Source of the DNA: Stenotrophomonas sp. SY1
GTDB taxonomy: Bacteria > Pseudomonadota > Gammaproteobacteria > Xanthomonadales > Xanthomonadaceae
Reading direction: 5' to 3'
Length of the DNA stretch: 64,000 nt
NCBI RefSeq assembly: GCF_021202945.1
Contig: NZ_JAJOYR010000002.1
Location: forward strand, 422,112 to 486,111
The notes under the pieces are model-generated. The model saw only the letters and a list, made by a program, of their open reading frames with translations. It ran no database searches and was not told the origin of the DNA. The position numbers were made by a program, and so were the translations under genes. Shown here in pieces: positions 35,999-45,455 of this stretch; the first letter of the stretch is position 1; each line of letters begins with the position of its first letter.

Positions 35999-36661
35999 AT
36001 GCCAAGCCTGCTGATCGCCGACGACCATCCTCTGTTCCGCGCCGCGTTGCGCCAGGCCGCCAGCGAGGCCATCGGCGACCTGCAGGTGCGCGAGGCCGAA
36101 TCGCTGGACGGTGTGCTGGCAATGCTGGACGCCGCGCCGGATACCGACCTGATCCTGCTCGACCTGCATATGCCGGGCAATCACGGCCTGGCCGGGTTGG
36201 CCGCCATCCGCGCGCAACATCCGGGCGTCGCAGTGATCGTGGTGTCGGCCAATGACGACCCACGCGTGGTGCGACGCGCGTTGGACCACGGCGCCGCCGG
36301 CTACCTGCCCAAGAGTTCGGGCTTGAACGAACTGCGCGAGGCCATCCACAGCGTGATGGCCTGCGAGCAATGGCTGCCTGCCTCGCTGCGCTCGGCAGTG
36401 ACACGCGCCCAGTCCTCCAGCCACGACAGCGAACTGGCTGCACGCCTGGCCAGCCTCTCGCCGCAGCAGTTCCGCGTCCTGGCACTGGTGGCCGAGGGCC
36501 TGCTCAACAAGCAGATCGCCGACCGCCTGGACGTACAGGAACGCACGGTCAAGGCACATCTTTCGGCCATCTTCGAGCGGCTGGGCGTGCGCAACCGCAC
36601 CCAGGCCAGCGTGGTGCTGCGCGAACTGGAACTGAGCGACCCCGCGCGTCAGGTGCTCTGA
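35999..36661 (+). CDS. LuxR-type response regulator, CrbR-like
   Basis: 220 residues: receiver domain with acidic pocket ADDHP, phospho-acceptor LILLDLHMPG, and lysine AAGYLPKSS; C-terminal LuxR helix-turn-helix LSPQQFRVLALVAEGLLNKQIADRLDVQERTVKAHLSAIFERL. The pattern matches the CrbR/ErdR group that activates acetyl-CoA synthetase genes with the CrbS kinase. A CrbS-like kinase is encoded at 39162-42503, 2.5 kb away, which makes these the likely pair. Start ATG 35999 begins the receiver; upstream in-frame sequence is repeat-derived. Confidence 0.85.
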   Translation: MPSLLIADDHPLFRAALRQAASEAIGDLQVREAESLDGVLAMLDAAPDTDLILLDLHMPGNHGLAGLAAIRAQHPGVAVIVVSANDDPRVVRRALDHGAAGYLPKSSGLNELREAIHSVMACEQWLPASLRSAVTRAQSSSHDSELAARLASLSPQQFRVLALVAEGLLNKQIADRLDVQERTVKAHLSAIFERLGVRNRTQASVVLRELELSDPARQVL

Positions 36662-36670
36662 ACCACCAAC

Positions 36671-36697
36671 CCAGGAGCGGCCTCGGCCGCGATGCTG
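36671..36697. repeat. single degenerate REP palindrome
   Basis: CAGGAGCGGCCTCGGCCGCGATGCTG, a diverged half-element ten bases after the response regulator stop codon. It can form a hairpin and may mark the transcript end. It is next to REPIN D. Confidence 0.65.
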
Positions 36698-36739
36698 ACA
36701 AGGCCCGATCAGCGGCGGGAAGCCGTGCGCCAAGCCACT

Positions 36740-36853
36740 ACAGGAGCGGCGTAAGCCGCGAAGCTCGCATCACGTCATCGCCGGAACGTCATGCAATTGC
36801 ACGAATATCTTCACTCCAGGCGCTACGAGCTTCGCGGCTTACGCCGCTCCTAC
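36740..36853. repeat. REPIN D: paired REP palindromes
   Basis: ACAGGAGCGGCGTAAGCCGCGAAGCT and inverted copy AGCTTCGCGGCTTACGCCGC, ending in CTCCTAC. It separates the convergent response regulator and YeeE/YedE genes. Confidence 0.87.
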
Positions 36854-36860
36854 AACGGAT

Positions 36861-37283
36861 TCATTTCCCGCGAACGAGCCGGTGCAGCACCATGCCCGCG
36901 ATCATCGCCGGCACGAACCACAGCGTCTCCGGCGACAGCACGCCCAGCCCGACCAACGCCGGGCCCGGGCAGTAACCCGCCAGCCCCCAGCCGATGCCGA
37001 ACAACGCTGCGCCGATCAGCAGCGGGCGATCAACGCCGCGCAGATCCGATATCCGGAAGCGCTCGTCCCACAACGGTGCCGGTCGGCGCAGCACGAAGCG
37101 AAACAGCAGCATCGTCGTACCTACTGCGCCGCCCAACACGAACAGGAGCGCCGGGTCGAAGTCCCCGAACACGTCCAGAAAACCGAGGATGCGCAACGGG
37201 TCGGTCATGCCCGACAACGCCAGGCCCAGACCGAACAACGCACCGGACAACAATGCCGCCAGGGTGATCCGCAGGCTGCTCAT
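36861..37283 (-). CDS. YeeE/YedE-family (DUF6691) membrane protein, second half-transporter
   Basis: 140 residues with about four helices. Conserved [34 protein letters not shown] and [19 protein letters not shown], the paired sequence signature of DUF6691/YeeE thiosulfate- or sulfur-compound transporters, with Cys in GYCPGP. It overlaps the upstream partner gene by four bases. It functions with the 37280-37693 protein as a split transporter in the Blh unit. Confidence 0.88.
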   Translation of the reverse strand: MSSLRITLAALLSGALFGLGLALSGMTDPLRILGFLDVFGDFDPALLFVLGGAVGTTMLLFRFVLRRPAPLWDERFRISDLRGVDRPLLIGAALFGIGWGLAGYCPGPALVGLGVLSPETLWFVPAMIAGMVLHRLVRGK

Positions 37284-37693
37284 GCCACGTGCCTCACGAT
37301 GTAGGTGGTTGCGATCGCCGTGGCCATGAACACCATCACCGCGACCATCGAACGCGGCGACAGCCGCCCCAATCCGCACACCCCGTGACCGCTGGTGCAG
37401 CCATTGCTCATCCGCGTGCCAAAGCCGACCAGCAGGCCAGCAACGACCAGCAACAGCGGCGGGAATCCCTGCCTCGGCACGAACGCGCCGGGCACCCACC
37501 ACAACCACGCCGCGCCGGCGCCGATCAAACCGACAAGAAAGGCAACACGCCAACCCCACTCGCCCTTGCTCGGCATGATTACGCCACCCAGGATGCCGCT
37601 GATGCCGGCAATGCGTCCGGTCAGCCACAACAACAGCGTTGCGGCCAATCCGATCAGCACACCACCGGCAAGCGCGCTCATCCAGCTGCTCAT
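37280..37693 (-). CDS. YeeE/YedE-family membrane protein, first half-transporter
   Basis: 137 residues. Conserved [12 protein letters not shown] near residue 26 and [25 protein letters not shown], the cysteine-bearing motif of YeeE/YedE proteins proposed to carry sulfur compounds. Four predicted helices. It overlaps Blh upstream and the second half-transporter downstream by four bases each, so the three genes are translationally coupled under BigR control. Confidence 0.9.
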   Translation of the reverse strand: MSSWMSALAGGVLIGLAATLLLWLTGRIAGISGILGGVIMPSKGEWGWRVAFLVGLIGAGAAWLWWVPGAFVPRQGFPPLLLVVAGLLVGFGTRMSNGCTSGHGVCGLGRLSPRSMVAVMVFMATAIATTYIVRHVA

Positions 37694-38580
37694 GACGCAA
37701 TTCCCATCTGATCCAGCGGCAAACGGAAGTAACGGATGCCGTTTGCATCCGGCTCGGGCAGGCGCCCGCCGCGGATATTGACCTGCAACGCCGGCAGGAT
37801 CAGCCGCGGCACCGGCAACGTTGCATCACGCTTGTGCCGCAGCGCCACGAAGGCGGCCTCATCGGTGCCGTCCTTCAGATGGACGTTCTGTTCACGCTGT
37901 TCGGCAATGCTGGTCTGCGGCTGTGCATCGCGCTTGTTGCCCGGATAGTCGTGGCACAGGAAGATGCGCGTGTCTTCCGGCAGCGCAAGAATCTTCTGGA
38001 TCGAAGCGTACAGGCGATGCGCATCCCCTCCAGGGAAGTCGGCACGCGCGGTGCCGGTGTCGGCAGCAAACACGGTGTCGCCGATGAAGGCCGCATCCCC
38101 AATCACATACGTCAGGCTGTCGTCGGTATGCCCCGGCGTTGCGATCACCTGCGCCTGCACGCTGCCAATGTTGAAGCGGTCGCCATCGACGAACAGGCGG
38201 TCGAACTGGTGGCCATCGGCGACAAATTCCTCGCCCAGCCCGAACATCGTCTTGAAGCGCTGTTGCACCTGCACGATGCCGCGACCGATGGCGATGCGCG
38301 CATGCAGGATGTCGGCCAGGTAGCCGGCGGCGCTCAGGTGGTCAGCATGCGCGTGGGTTTCCAGGATCCATTCAACCTTCAAGCGTCGCTCACGCACGAA
38401 GTCCAGCATCGCATCGGCCGATGTCGTGCCGATACGTGCACCGTTCGGCTCGTAGTCCAGCACCGGATCGATGATCGCCGCCGCGCCCTCCACTTCGTCG
38501 TAAACGACGTAGCTGAAGGTGCCGGTGTCCCGGTCGAAGAAGGCTTCAACCAAGGGTTGCGGGTACGGGGTCTGGCCCAT
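37690..38580 (-). CDS. blh: metallo-beta-lactamase-fold persulfide dioxygenase-like hydrolase (Blh)
   Basis: 296 residues. Metal ligands in [39 protein letters not shown] and FLCHDYPG. The pattern matches Blh/ETHE1-type proteins that oxidise glutathione persulfide during sulfide detoxification. ATG 38580 is chosen; the operator and bigR lie just upstream on the other strand. In Xylella and Agrobacterium blh is the main BigR target, and there it is joined to a sulfurtransferase domain; no such domain is present here. Confidence 0.88.
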   Translation of the reverse strand: MGQTPYPQPLVEAFFDRDTGTFSYVVYDEVEGAAAIIDPVLDYEPNGARIGTTSADAMLDFVRERRLKVEWILETHAHADHLSAAGYLADILHARIAIGRGIVQVQQRFKTMFGLGEEFVADGHQFDRLFVDGDRFNIGSVQAQVIATPGHTDDSLTYVIGDAAFIGDTVFAADTGTARADFPGGDAHRLYASIQKILALPEDTRIFLCHDYPGNKRDAQPQTSIAEQREQNVHLKDGTDEAAFVALRHKRDATLPVPRLILPALQVNIRGGRLPEPDANGIRYFRLPLDQMGIAS

Positions 38581-38599
38581 GGGGAAGCCTCGGTTTTGT

Positions 38600-38619
38600 A
38601 ATTTAGATGTTTCTAAACT
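38600..38619. promoter_or_regulatory. BigR-type operator between blh and bigR
   Basis: TTTAGA-TGTT-TCTAAA (38602-38617) is a perfect 6-bp inverted repeat extending to near-symmetry on both sides. It lies in the 83-base divergent region, upstream of both genes, where an ArsR-type dimer would block both promoters. Confidence 0.72.
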
Positions 38620-38663
38620 AAGCTCGTCGCGACAAAAGTACAAGCACCGGTTCCCACCCGCAT

Positions 38664-39002
38664 ATGAATGCGTCCAACCTCGACCTCGAACAGATGCAGG
38701 CACACGCCGAACAGGCCGCGCAGCTGCTCAAGTCGCTCGCCCATCCGGCGCGGCTGCGGGTGCTGTGCCAGTTGGTTGAAGGTGAAGCTTCGGTCAGTGA
38801 ACTGCAGGCCAAATCTGGGCTGTCGATGTCGGCACTGTCACAACACCTGGCGGTGCTGCGCGATGCCGAGCTGGTCACCACCCGACGCGAAGCGCAAAGC
38901 ATCTACTACGCACTGGCCGACAGCCCGGCGCTGGGCGTGATGCATGCACTGCATGAAGCGTATTGCGGGAAAGAAAAAGACAAACGCAGGCGGATTGCAT
39001 AG
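38664..39002 (+). CDS. bigR: ArsR-family sulfide-responsive repressor BigR
   Basis: 112 residues. Winged helix LLKSLAHPARLRVLCQLVEGEASVSELQAKSGLSMSALSQHLAVLRDAELV. Cys35 and Cys101 are 66 residues apart, the same spacing as the disulfide pair Cys42/Cys108 reported for Xylella BigR, which senses sulfide or persulfide. It is divergent from blh-yeeE-yeeE, with a palindrome between. Autoregulation is likely. Confidence 0.9.
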   Translation: MNASNLDLEQMQAHAEQAAQLLKSLAHPARLRVLCQLVEGEASVSELQAKSGLSMSALSQHLAVLRDAELVTTRREAQSIYYALADSPALGVMHALHEAYCGKEKDKRRRIA

Positions 39003-39021
39003 CGCACGAACAGCCCGAGCT

Positions 39022-39136
39022 GTAGGAACGGCGTAAGCCGCGAAGCTGGTGATGATTTCACCTACTGTGATTGCTGCATTTGCATCAATCCAGGTTGCGG
39101 CGGCGCGTCTGGCTTCGCGGCTTACGCCACTCCTAC
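39022..39136. repeat. REPIN E: paired REP palindromes
   Basis: GTAGGAACGGCGTAAGCCGCGAAGCTG and the inverted copy CTTCGCGGCTTACGCCACTCCTAC. It fills the space between the convergent bigR and sensor-kinase genes. One base change in each outer arm (GGAACGG, CCACTCC) makes it slightly degenerate. Confidence 0.85.
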
Positions 39137-39161
39137 ATTTGCATTGTTCCTACAGCTGTCC

Positions 39162-42100
39162 CTAAACCTGCGCGACAGTCCGCGCGGCCAACAATCGGTC
39201 CAATATCGATTTCAGTGCCAGCGGCCGCACCGGCTTCTGCAACAGGGTCAGCCCCTGCTCCAGCACCTCGCGGCGCGTGGCCAGGCTGTCGTCGGCACTG
39301 AGAATCAGCGTTGGCCGCGCACCAAACCGCTCGGCGAGGCTCCACTGCAAGGCGGTGCCGGTATCGCCATCGTCCAGGTTGTAGTCAAACAACCACAGCG
39401 CGATGGGCTGTGCCTCCATCACCGCGATTGCCTGCGCGCGGCCCGACGCCTCGGCCACGGTGTATCCCCAGCCGCGCAGCAGGCCCGCCAGCGCGTGCAA
39501 CGCGGCCGGGTCGTTGTCCACCACCAGCACGCCGATTGCATCGCCGGCGGACTCGGCGCGTTCTGTCGCCGGCACCGCCGCAAGCGATGGCACCAGCGCG
39601 GCAGCCACCGACACGGAGAACACGGTCCCACGCCCCTTCTGGCTGCGCAGCCGCAACGGTGCGTGCAACAAGCCGGCAATGCGATCGGCGATGGCCAGGC
39701 CCAGCCCGAGCCCCTGGCCGCTGCTGTCTTCGCCACGACGGAACTCCTCGAAGATCCTGCGCTGCTCGCTCTTGGCGATACCCGGACCGGTGTCGTGCAC
39801 TTCGATGCGCACCTGCGTGCCTTCGCGGCGGATGCCCAGCAGCACGCCGCCCTGAACGGTGTAGCGCACCGCGTTGGCAAGGAAATTCTGCAGTACGCGC
39901 CGCAGCAGTTGCGGATCGCTGTTCACCCAGACCGCAGACGGCACGTAGTGGAACGCCAGGCCACGCGCGGCGGCCAGCGCCCGGAACTCCGAGGCAAGCG
40001 GGTCCAGCACTTCGGCAAGTGGCATGTCGCGTGGTTGCGGCACCAGCCCGCCCGCCTCCAACCGTGACATGTCGAACAGGCCGGTCAGAAGATCGGTAGT
40101 CGAATCCAGCGCGCCGCGTATCTGCACCACCACCCGCTGCTGCTCGGCTCCCACCTGCTCGACCAGCGTGTCGGTGAACAGGTGCGCGGCGTGCAGCGGC
40201 TGCAGCAGGTCATGCCCCACTGCCGCCAGGAAGCGACTCTTGGCATCGTTGGCACGCTCAGCCTCGCGTTTGGCCGATTCCAGCAATGCGGTCCGCTCAC
40301 TGACGCGCTGCTCCAGCGTCTCGTTGCTGCGCTTGAGCGCGCGCTCGCTGCGCCGGAATTCGGTGACATCGGTGAAGGTGGCAACGAAGCCGCCGCCGGG
40401 CATGGGGTTGCCGCGAATCTCCACGATCTTTCCATCCGGGAACACGCGCTCGGTCAGATGCGGCGTACCGGCGCGCATGAAGGCCAACCGCCGGTCCACT
40501 GCGCGCTCATCGCCACCACGCTGCGGCATCGCCTGCAACGCCCAGCGGGTGAGATCAACGATGGGCCGTCCCACCTGCAGCAACTCGTCGGGGAAGCCGA
40601 ACATCCGTGCATACGGCCGGTTCCATGCCACCAGCCGCTGCTCACGGTCGATCACGCTGATGCCCTGGCTCATGTTCTGCAACGCCGCCTGCAACACCTG
40701 CTGGCTGAAGCGCAGATCCTGCGAGGCTTCACTGACGATGGCGGCCACCGTCGCCAGCTCGCTGCTTTCGCGCCGCGCCGCATCCAGCAGCAGGCGCGCC
40801 GACGCCGCACCGAGCACGGCGGAGAGTTCACGTTCCACCTGCGCTTCGATCAACGCCGGCACCGGGCCATTGCGCGGCGCATCGGCCAGCAGACGCTGCA
40901 CCTGCTCGAACGGCAGGAAGCGGCGGCCGGCATCACGCAGCGCATCAGCGTCCAGATTGCGCCGCGCGCGATCGGGCGCATCGCGTCGCCATGCCATCGC
41001 CAGCAGCGTCACCGCCGTGCCTGCGAACAGGCTTGCACCCACCGCACGCCCCAGCGGCGTCCAGCCGGTCAGCCCGAACAATGCCTGCGGCGCCAACCAG
41101 CGCCAGCCAAACGGCCCCTCGGCCACCCACGCCGGCATGTGTCCGCCGCTTTCCAGCAGCGAGGGCAGCAACAGCACCCAGGCCCAGGTGAGAAAGCCGG
41201 CAAGCACACCGGCGATCGCCGCACGCGGAGGCGTCTGCGGGCGCCAGATGGCGAAGGCCAGCACCGGCACCAGCGTGGCCAGCGCCGAGAACGACACCGC
41301 GCCGATATCGGCCAGCACATTGCCGCCGCCGATCAGGCGGCTGTAGCCCCAGGCCAGCAGCATGATCACGCAGATGCCAACACGCCGCAGCCACACCAGT
41401 TCACGCCGATGATCGCCACCACCGGCACGTGCCCAGGCACCGCGCAGCAGGCCCGGCGCGAACCAGTGGTTGCCGATCATCAGGCTCAGCGTCAGCGTGC
41501 TGACCACCACCATGCCGGTGGCCGCACTCAGGCCACCGAGGAAGGCAAACAACGCAATGCCCTCATGCCCTGCCGAGAACGGCAACGCCAACGTGTACAT
41601 GTCCGAAGGCACGCTGTTGCCAAGCAATGCGGTGCCGGCTTTGGCCAGCGGCAGGATAGGCAAGGCGATCAACAGCAGATAGAGCGGAAACAACCAGCGC
41701 GCGGTACGCACGTCGGCAGGATCTCGGCACTCGACCACACCGACATGGAACTGATGCGGCAGCAGGAACATCGCCAACCCGCCCAGCAGCACCAGCGGCA
41801 CGAAGCCGCCAGCCGGCGCTTCCATCGGCGCGGCCGGCACCGTCGGCAACCCTTCCAGTCCAAACCAGACGAACAGCCCGAGCGCCAGCATCGCGCACAG
41901 CTTGAACACCGACTCCACCGCCATCGCGAGCACCAGCCCGCGGTTGTGTTCGGACACGTCGGCACGACGCGCACCGAACAGCATGGCGAACAGCGCCATC
42001 GCCAATGCCACATACAACGCGCTGTCATGCCACGGCGACCCGCTCTGCCCGGCATCCACCGCACGCGAGGTGATCATGCCGAAGCTCATCGCCACCGCCT

Positions 42101-42503
42101 TGAGTTGCAGTGCGATGTACGGAATCAGGCCAAGCGCGGCGACCAGCGTGACCGTTGCCGCCAGCCACGCATCGCGACCGAGGCGTGCGGCGATCAGGTC
42201 GGCCAGCGAGGTTGCGTTGGTTTCACGCGCAAGACGCACCAGCCGCACCATCACACCCACCGCCAACGCGTAGAACAGGATCGCGCCGACAAAAGTCGGC
42301 GGCAGCGGCCAGCCATGGCGCGCGGCCTGGGTGACGGTGCCGTAGAACGTCCAAGAGGTGCAATGCACCGCCAGCGACAACGCATACACATGCCGCCAGT
42401 GCCGCGCGAACGCCGTCGGCCGACGCTCGCCATACAGCGCCGCGCCGAACATCAGCGCCAGCCAGGCAAGCCCCGCCAGCGCAACCGTCACCAGACTCAA
42501 CAT
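39162..42503 (-). CDS. CrbS-like transporter-fused hybrid histidine kinase
   Basis: About 1113 residues. An N-terminal sodium:solute-symporter (SLC5) domain with roughly a dozen helices (1-520) is followed by a PAS domain (FSQQVLQAALQNMSQGISVIDREQ onward), a HisKA domain with His764 in AVGHDLLQPL, a HATPase (DTGPGIA, GLGLGLAI) and a C-terminal receiver with Asp1040 (LFDYNLDDGD). This order is that of CrbS/MxtR kinases that sense short-chain metabolites and control acs. ATG 42503 is preferred because the upstream frame runs into repeat DNA. The likely partner is the LuxR regulator at 35999-36661. Confidence 0.92.
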   Translation of the reverse strand: MLSLVTVALAGLAWLALMFGAALYGERRPTAFARHWRHVYALSLAVHCTSWTFYGTVTQAARHGWPLPPTFVGAILFYALAVGVMVRLVRLARETNATSLADLIAARLGRDAWLAATVTLVAALGLIPYIALQLKAVAMSFGMITSRAVDAGQSGSPWHDSALYVALAMALFAMLFGARRADVSEHNRGLVLAMAVESVFKLCAMLALGLFVWFGLEGLPTVPAAPMEAPAGGFVPLVLLGGLAMFLLPHQFHVGVVECRDPADVRTARWLFPLYLLLIALPILPLAKAGTALLGNSVPSDMYTLALPFSAGHEGIALFAFLGGLSAATGMVVVSTLTLSLMIGNHWFAPGLLRGAWARAGGGDHRRELVWLRRVGICVIMLLAWGYSRLIGGGNVLADIGAVSFSALATLVPVLAFAIWRPQTPPRAAIAGVLAGFLTWAWVLLLPSLLESGGHMPAWVAEGPFGWRWLAPQALFGLTGWTPLGRAVGASLFAGTAVTLLAMAWRRDAPDRARRNLDADALRDAGRRFLPFEQVQRLLADAPRNGPVPALIEAQVERELSAVLGAASARLLLDAARRESSELATVAAIVSEASQDLRFSQQVLQAALQNMSQGISVIDREQRLVAWNRPYARMFGFPDELLQVGRPIVDLTRWALQAMPQRGGDERAVDRRLAFMRAGTPHLTERVFPDGKIVEIRGNPMPGGGFVATFTDVTEFRRSERALKRSNETLEQRVSERTALLESAKREAERANDAKSRFLAAVGHDLLQPLHAAHLFTDTLVEQVGAEQQRVVVQIRGALDSTTDLLTGLFDMSRLEAGGLVPQPRDMPLAEVLDPLASEFRALAAARGLAFHYVPSAVWVNSDPQLLRRVLQNFLANAVRYTVQGGVLLGIRREGTQVRIEVHDTGPGIAKSEQRRIFEEFRRGEDSSGQGLGLGLAIADRIAGLLHAPLRLRSQKGRGTVFSVSVAAALVPSLAAVPATERAESAGDAIGVLVVDNDPAALHALAGLLRGWGYTVAEASGRAQAIAVMEAQPIALWLFDYNLDDGDTGTALQWSLAERFGARPTLILSADDSLATRREVLEQGLTLLQKPVRPLALKSILDRLLAARTVAQV

Positions 42504-42699
42504 GTGTGCAGCTTCCCCCGAATGCTCCCTTGCAGGATACGGAGTAAGCAGGCGGCGATGAAGGGTCGGACATCCTGCCCCGCTGCCCCGCAGAAAACGG
42601 GTTCCAGAACGCGCCCGCGTGGGCCGCGGCGGAAGCCGCAGTGATCGTCGGGACAATCCGTTGCGCTGTCGGCCAAGGAAGTCGGCGGCAAAAGGCCTG

Positions 42700-42990
42700 C
42701 CCTCACCCCAACCCCTCTCCCGCAGGCGGGAGAGGGGCATGAAGCGTGACGATTCGCAGCTGCCAGAGCCCGTGCGTGGGAGAGGGACTTGAAGCGTGAC
42801 GATCTGCGGCTCCCAGAGCCCGCTCGTGGGAGAGCGGCTTGAAGCGCAACGGTCCGCAGTGCTCCAAGATCCTCTCGTCGGATAGGGACTGAAGCGTGAC
42901 AGTCCACAGCGCTCCGAGCCCCTCTCCCGCGCCCCTGCCCTTGCGCGCCCGCAAGGGCCAGGGCGCGGAGCGGGGGTTGGGGTGAGGGCG
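42700..42990. repeat. inverted GC-rich element framing the tandem array
   Basis: The outer arms CCTCACCCCAACCCCTCTCCC (left) and GGGGGTTGGGGTGAGGGC (right) are inverted copies. The gap 42504-43080 also holds a GC hairpin near 42940-42965 (CCCTTGCGCGCCCGCAAGGG) and GAAAGCCCTCCCCGCATCACACGGGAAGGGCT (43011-43032 region), which may end the receptor gene transcript. No gene is seen. Confidence 0.65.
42728..42928. repeat. four degenerate ~50-bp tandem units
   Basis: Units start at 42728, 42778, 42828 and about 42879. Each begins GGGAGAGGG or a variant, then has (C)TTGAAGCGTGAC, a short variable centre with CGCAG, and CCAGAGCCC. Flanking copies of CCCTCACCCCAACCCCTCTCCCGC (left, about 42701-42724) and its complement (right, about 42966-42989) bracket the array. 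It lies in the 577-base gap upstream of the sensor kinase. Confidence 0.8.
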
Positions 42991-43080
42991 GCTGAAAAAA
43001 GAAAGCCCTCCCCGCATCACACGGGAAGGGCTCTCATTCCTTCAATCAGGCAGGGAAAGAACCCCCGCCCGATTCAACCA

Positions 43081-45294
43081 TCAGAACTCGTAACGCGCGG
43101 TCAGCGTGTACTGGCGCGGCGCACCGTAGAAACCGGTCAACACGCCATAGGCAGCGATGTTGTAACCGGTGGTGCGGTACTTGGTATCGGACAGGTTGGT
43201 GCCCTGCAACGAGAAGGTCCACGCGTCGTCCAGCTTCCAGATCACGCCTGCGCCCAGCAGGCCATAACCGTCCTGCTTGATCGCCGGGCTCAGGTCGGTG
43301 GTCGGCCACACTTCCGACTGATACGAATAGCCCACCCGCGCCGACAGATTGCCGCCGTTGGCCAGATCGGTGCGGTATTCCACGTTCAGCGCACCGGAGA
43401 ACTCCGGCGCATTGGTGAAGTACTGCGTGTCGGCGATGTTGACGCCGCCACTCATGAACTCGTCGTACTTGGCATCCAGCCACGCCAGGTTGCCGTTGAT
43501 CATCCAGTTGCGGGTCGGCAGGAACTGGTACTCCACTTCCACGCCCTGCACCGTGCCCTTGCCGGCATTGGTGAAGTCGCCGAAGAAGCTCTGCCCGCCG
43601 CCGGGCAGCGTGTACGACGTGAACACCGACAGCTGGATGTCCTTGTACTTGTTGTGGAAGTACGCAAGGTTCAGGAACGCACGCTGGTCCAGGAACGACA
43701 TCTTGCTGCCGATCTCGTAGCTGTCCACCACTTCATCCTGGAACGGCTCACCCGAGCGCGGAATCGACGTGGTGTTGGCGCGGATGTTGAAGCCACCGGA
43801 CTTGAAACCACGTGAGCCGGAGATGTACGCCATGATGTCCGGCGTGAACTCGTAATCCAGCGACACCTTGGGCGAGGTGTTCTTGAAGTTGACGGTCTTG
43901 TCGAAATTGGCCGCCGTACCCCACGAGGTTTCGTACTGGTTGTTGGTGTAGAAGCGGTTCAACGCCACCGCATTCTTGTCTTCGTCGGTGTAACGCGCGC
44001 CCACGTCCAGCTTCAGGCGATCGGTCAGGTCGAACGTCCAGTCCGCATACACGGCGATGCTCTTGGTGTTGACTACACCCTGCGTATCACCGAACAGCGG
44101 ATTGGCCAGGGCCGTGGGCAGCTTGGGGTTCCAGAAGTGGTTGAGCACCTGGCCACCGGCATCACCATTGAACCAGTACAGGCCCATCACGCCGCGTGCG
44201 CGGCCACCTGCGTCGAAGTTGGCCTGCAGTTCCTGGCTGACCTGGCTGTCGCTGTAGAACGCACGCACGTCCACCAGCGGCAGCGGCGTGGTGTCGAAAT
44301 CGATGTTGGTCTCGGTATCGGATTCGCGCTTGGCCACGATGTACTTGAACGCCCAGTCCTCACTCGGGCGCCAGTTCACCGTTGCCGAAGCCCCCTTCAT
44401 CTCGGTGTTGTTGACATTCTTCATGCCGCTGCGGATGTCGTAGCGGTCAGACAACGGCGGATAAGCCGGTGCCAGCGGGTTCGGCGCCAGCATCTGCGAG
44501 CCGCGCATGCCGGACTTGTCGTCCATGTAATCGAACGCAAACTGGACGTCGAAATCATCCTGCGAGTACGCGCCAAGCTGCAGACGCGCCGCATTGATTT
44601 CCTTGTCGCTGACATCCTGCCCGGTGTACTTGTTCTCGCCGAAACCGTCGCGGTTCATGCTGGCCACGGCCACCCGGGCACGCAGCCCGCTGTCCTTGCC
44701 ACCGATCTCACCACCCAGCCCGGCCTTCACGTCGAGCTGGTTGTAGTTGCCCACCGTCACCGAAGCAAAGCCGCTGGTTTCCTGCGGCAGCCCGCGCGAG
44801 ATGTACTTGATGGCACCGCCAATGGTGTTCTTGCCATACAACGTGCCCTGCGGGCCGCGCAGCACTTCGATGCGCTCCACGTCGAACACATCCAGCAGCG
44901 CACCCTGCGGACGGGCGATGTAGACGTCATCCAGATAGATACCCACGCCCGGGTCCACGCCCCACAGCGGATCGGCCTGGCCGACGCCACGGATATACAC
45001 GGTGGCCGTGCTGGTGGAACCACGTGCGGCGTAGATGGTCAGGTTGGGCACCTGCCCATCCAGGTCGCTCAGGTCCTTGATGTTGAGTTTGTCCAGCGTC
45101 TCGGGCGTAAACGCCGTCACCGCTACCGGCACATCCTGCAAAGTTTCCTCACGCTTGCGTGCGGTAACCTTGATCGAATCCAGCGTCGTGGCGGCCTGAT
45201 TCCCCGCTGCCGCCTGCTGCTCCTGGGCCTGCACGAATGCGGCCGGCGCCAGCAGAATGCCGCCGATGGCCATGCTCAGATACTTGCGCTTCAT
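43081..45294 (-). CDS. TonB-dependent receptor, substrate unknown
   Basis: 737 residues. Signal peptide to AFVQA; TonB box TTLDSIKVTARKREETLQDVPVAVTAF; plug with VYIRGVGQADPLWGVDPGVGIYLDDVYIARPQG and RIEVLRGPQGTLYGKNTIGGAI; final beta strand RQYTLTARYEF. The RKREE-TLQDVPVAV start is typical of receptors for organic substrates rather than siderophores. It is divergent from a GntP-type permease, 161 bases apart, and lies among 3HB genes. Uptake of a small organic acid or oligomer is an inference. Confidence 0.88.
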   Translation of the reverse strand: MKRKYLSMAIGGILLAPAAFVQAQEQQAAAGNQAATTLDSIKVTARKREETLQDVPVAVTAFTPETLDKLNIKDLSDLDGQVPNLTIYAARGSTSTATVYIRGVGQADPLWGVDPGVGIYLDDVYIARPQGALLDVFDVERIEVLRGPQGTLYGKNTIGGAIKYISRGLPQETSGFASVTVGNYNQLDVKAGLGGEIGGKDSGLRARVAVASMNRDGFGENKYTGQDVSDKEINAARLQLGAYSQDDFDVQFAFDYMDDKSGMRGSQMLAPNPLAPAYPPLSDRYDIRSGMKNVNNTEMKGASATVNWRPSEDWAFKYIVAKRESDTETNIDFDTTPLPLVDVRAFYSDSQVSQELQANFDAGGRARGVMGLYWFNGDAGGQVLNHFWNPKLPTALANPLFGDTQGVVNTKSIAVYADWTFDLTDRLKLDVGARYTDEDKNAVALNRFYTNNQYETSWGTAANFDKTVNFKNTSPKVSLDYEFTPDIMAYISGSRGFKSGGFNIRANTTSIPRSGEPFQDEVVDSYEIGSKMSFLDQRAFLNLAYFHNKYKDIQLSVFTSYTLPGGGQSFFGDFTNAGKGTVQGVEVEYQFLPTRNWMINGNLAWLDAKYDEFMSGGVNIADTQYFTNAPEFSGALNVEYRTDLANGGNLSARVGYSYQSEVWPTTDLSPAIKQDGYGLLGAGVIWKLDDAWTFSLQGTNLSDTKYRTTGYNIAAYGVLTGFYGAPRQYTLTARYEF

Positions 45295-45455
45295 TGGTCT
45301 CCCTCCTCCCGGGTATGACGTAACGGCACACGGATGCCGCCATGCTGCGCACGTTAACGAGGCGTTAGCTCGGCGCGTATCGTCCGTTCGTACAGTGGGC
45401 CGCACGCCTCCGCATCCTGATACTCGCCGGCAACGTATTGGCCGGGGAGCCGTGG

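Noticed and set aside
40182-42644. 820-codon plus-strand open frame opposite the sensor kinase
   Set aside because: Composition of Arg/Gln/His repeats is typical of an antisense frame; the kinase motifs are on the minus strand.
42728-42928. Possible CRISPR array
   Set aside because: Units are directly adjacent degenerate 50-mers without spacers of separate origin, and no cas genes are nearby.
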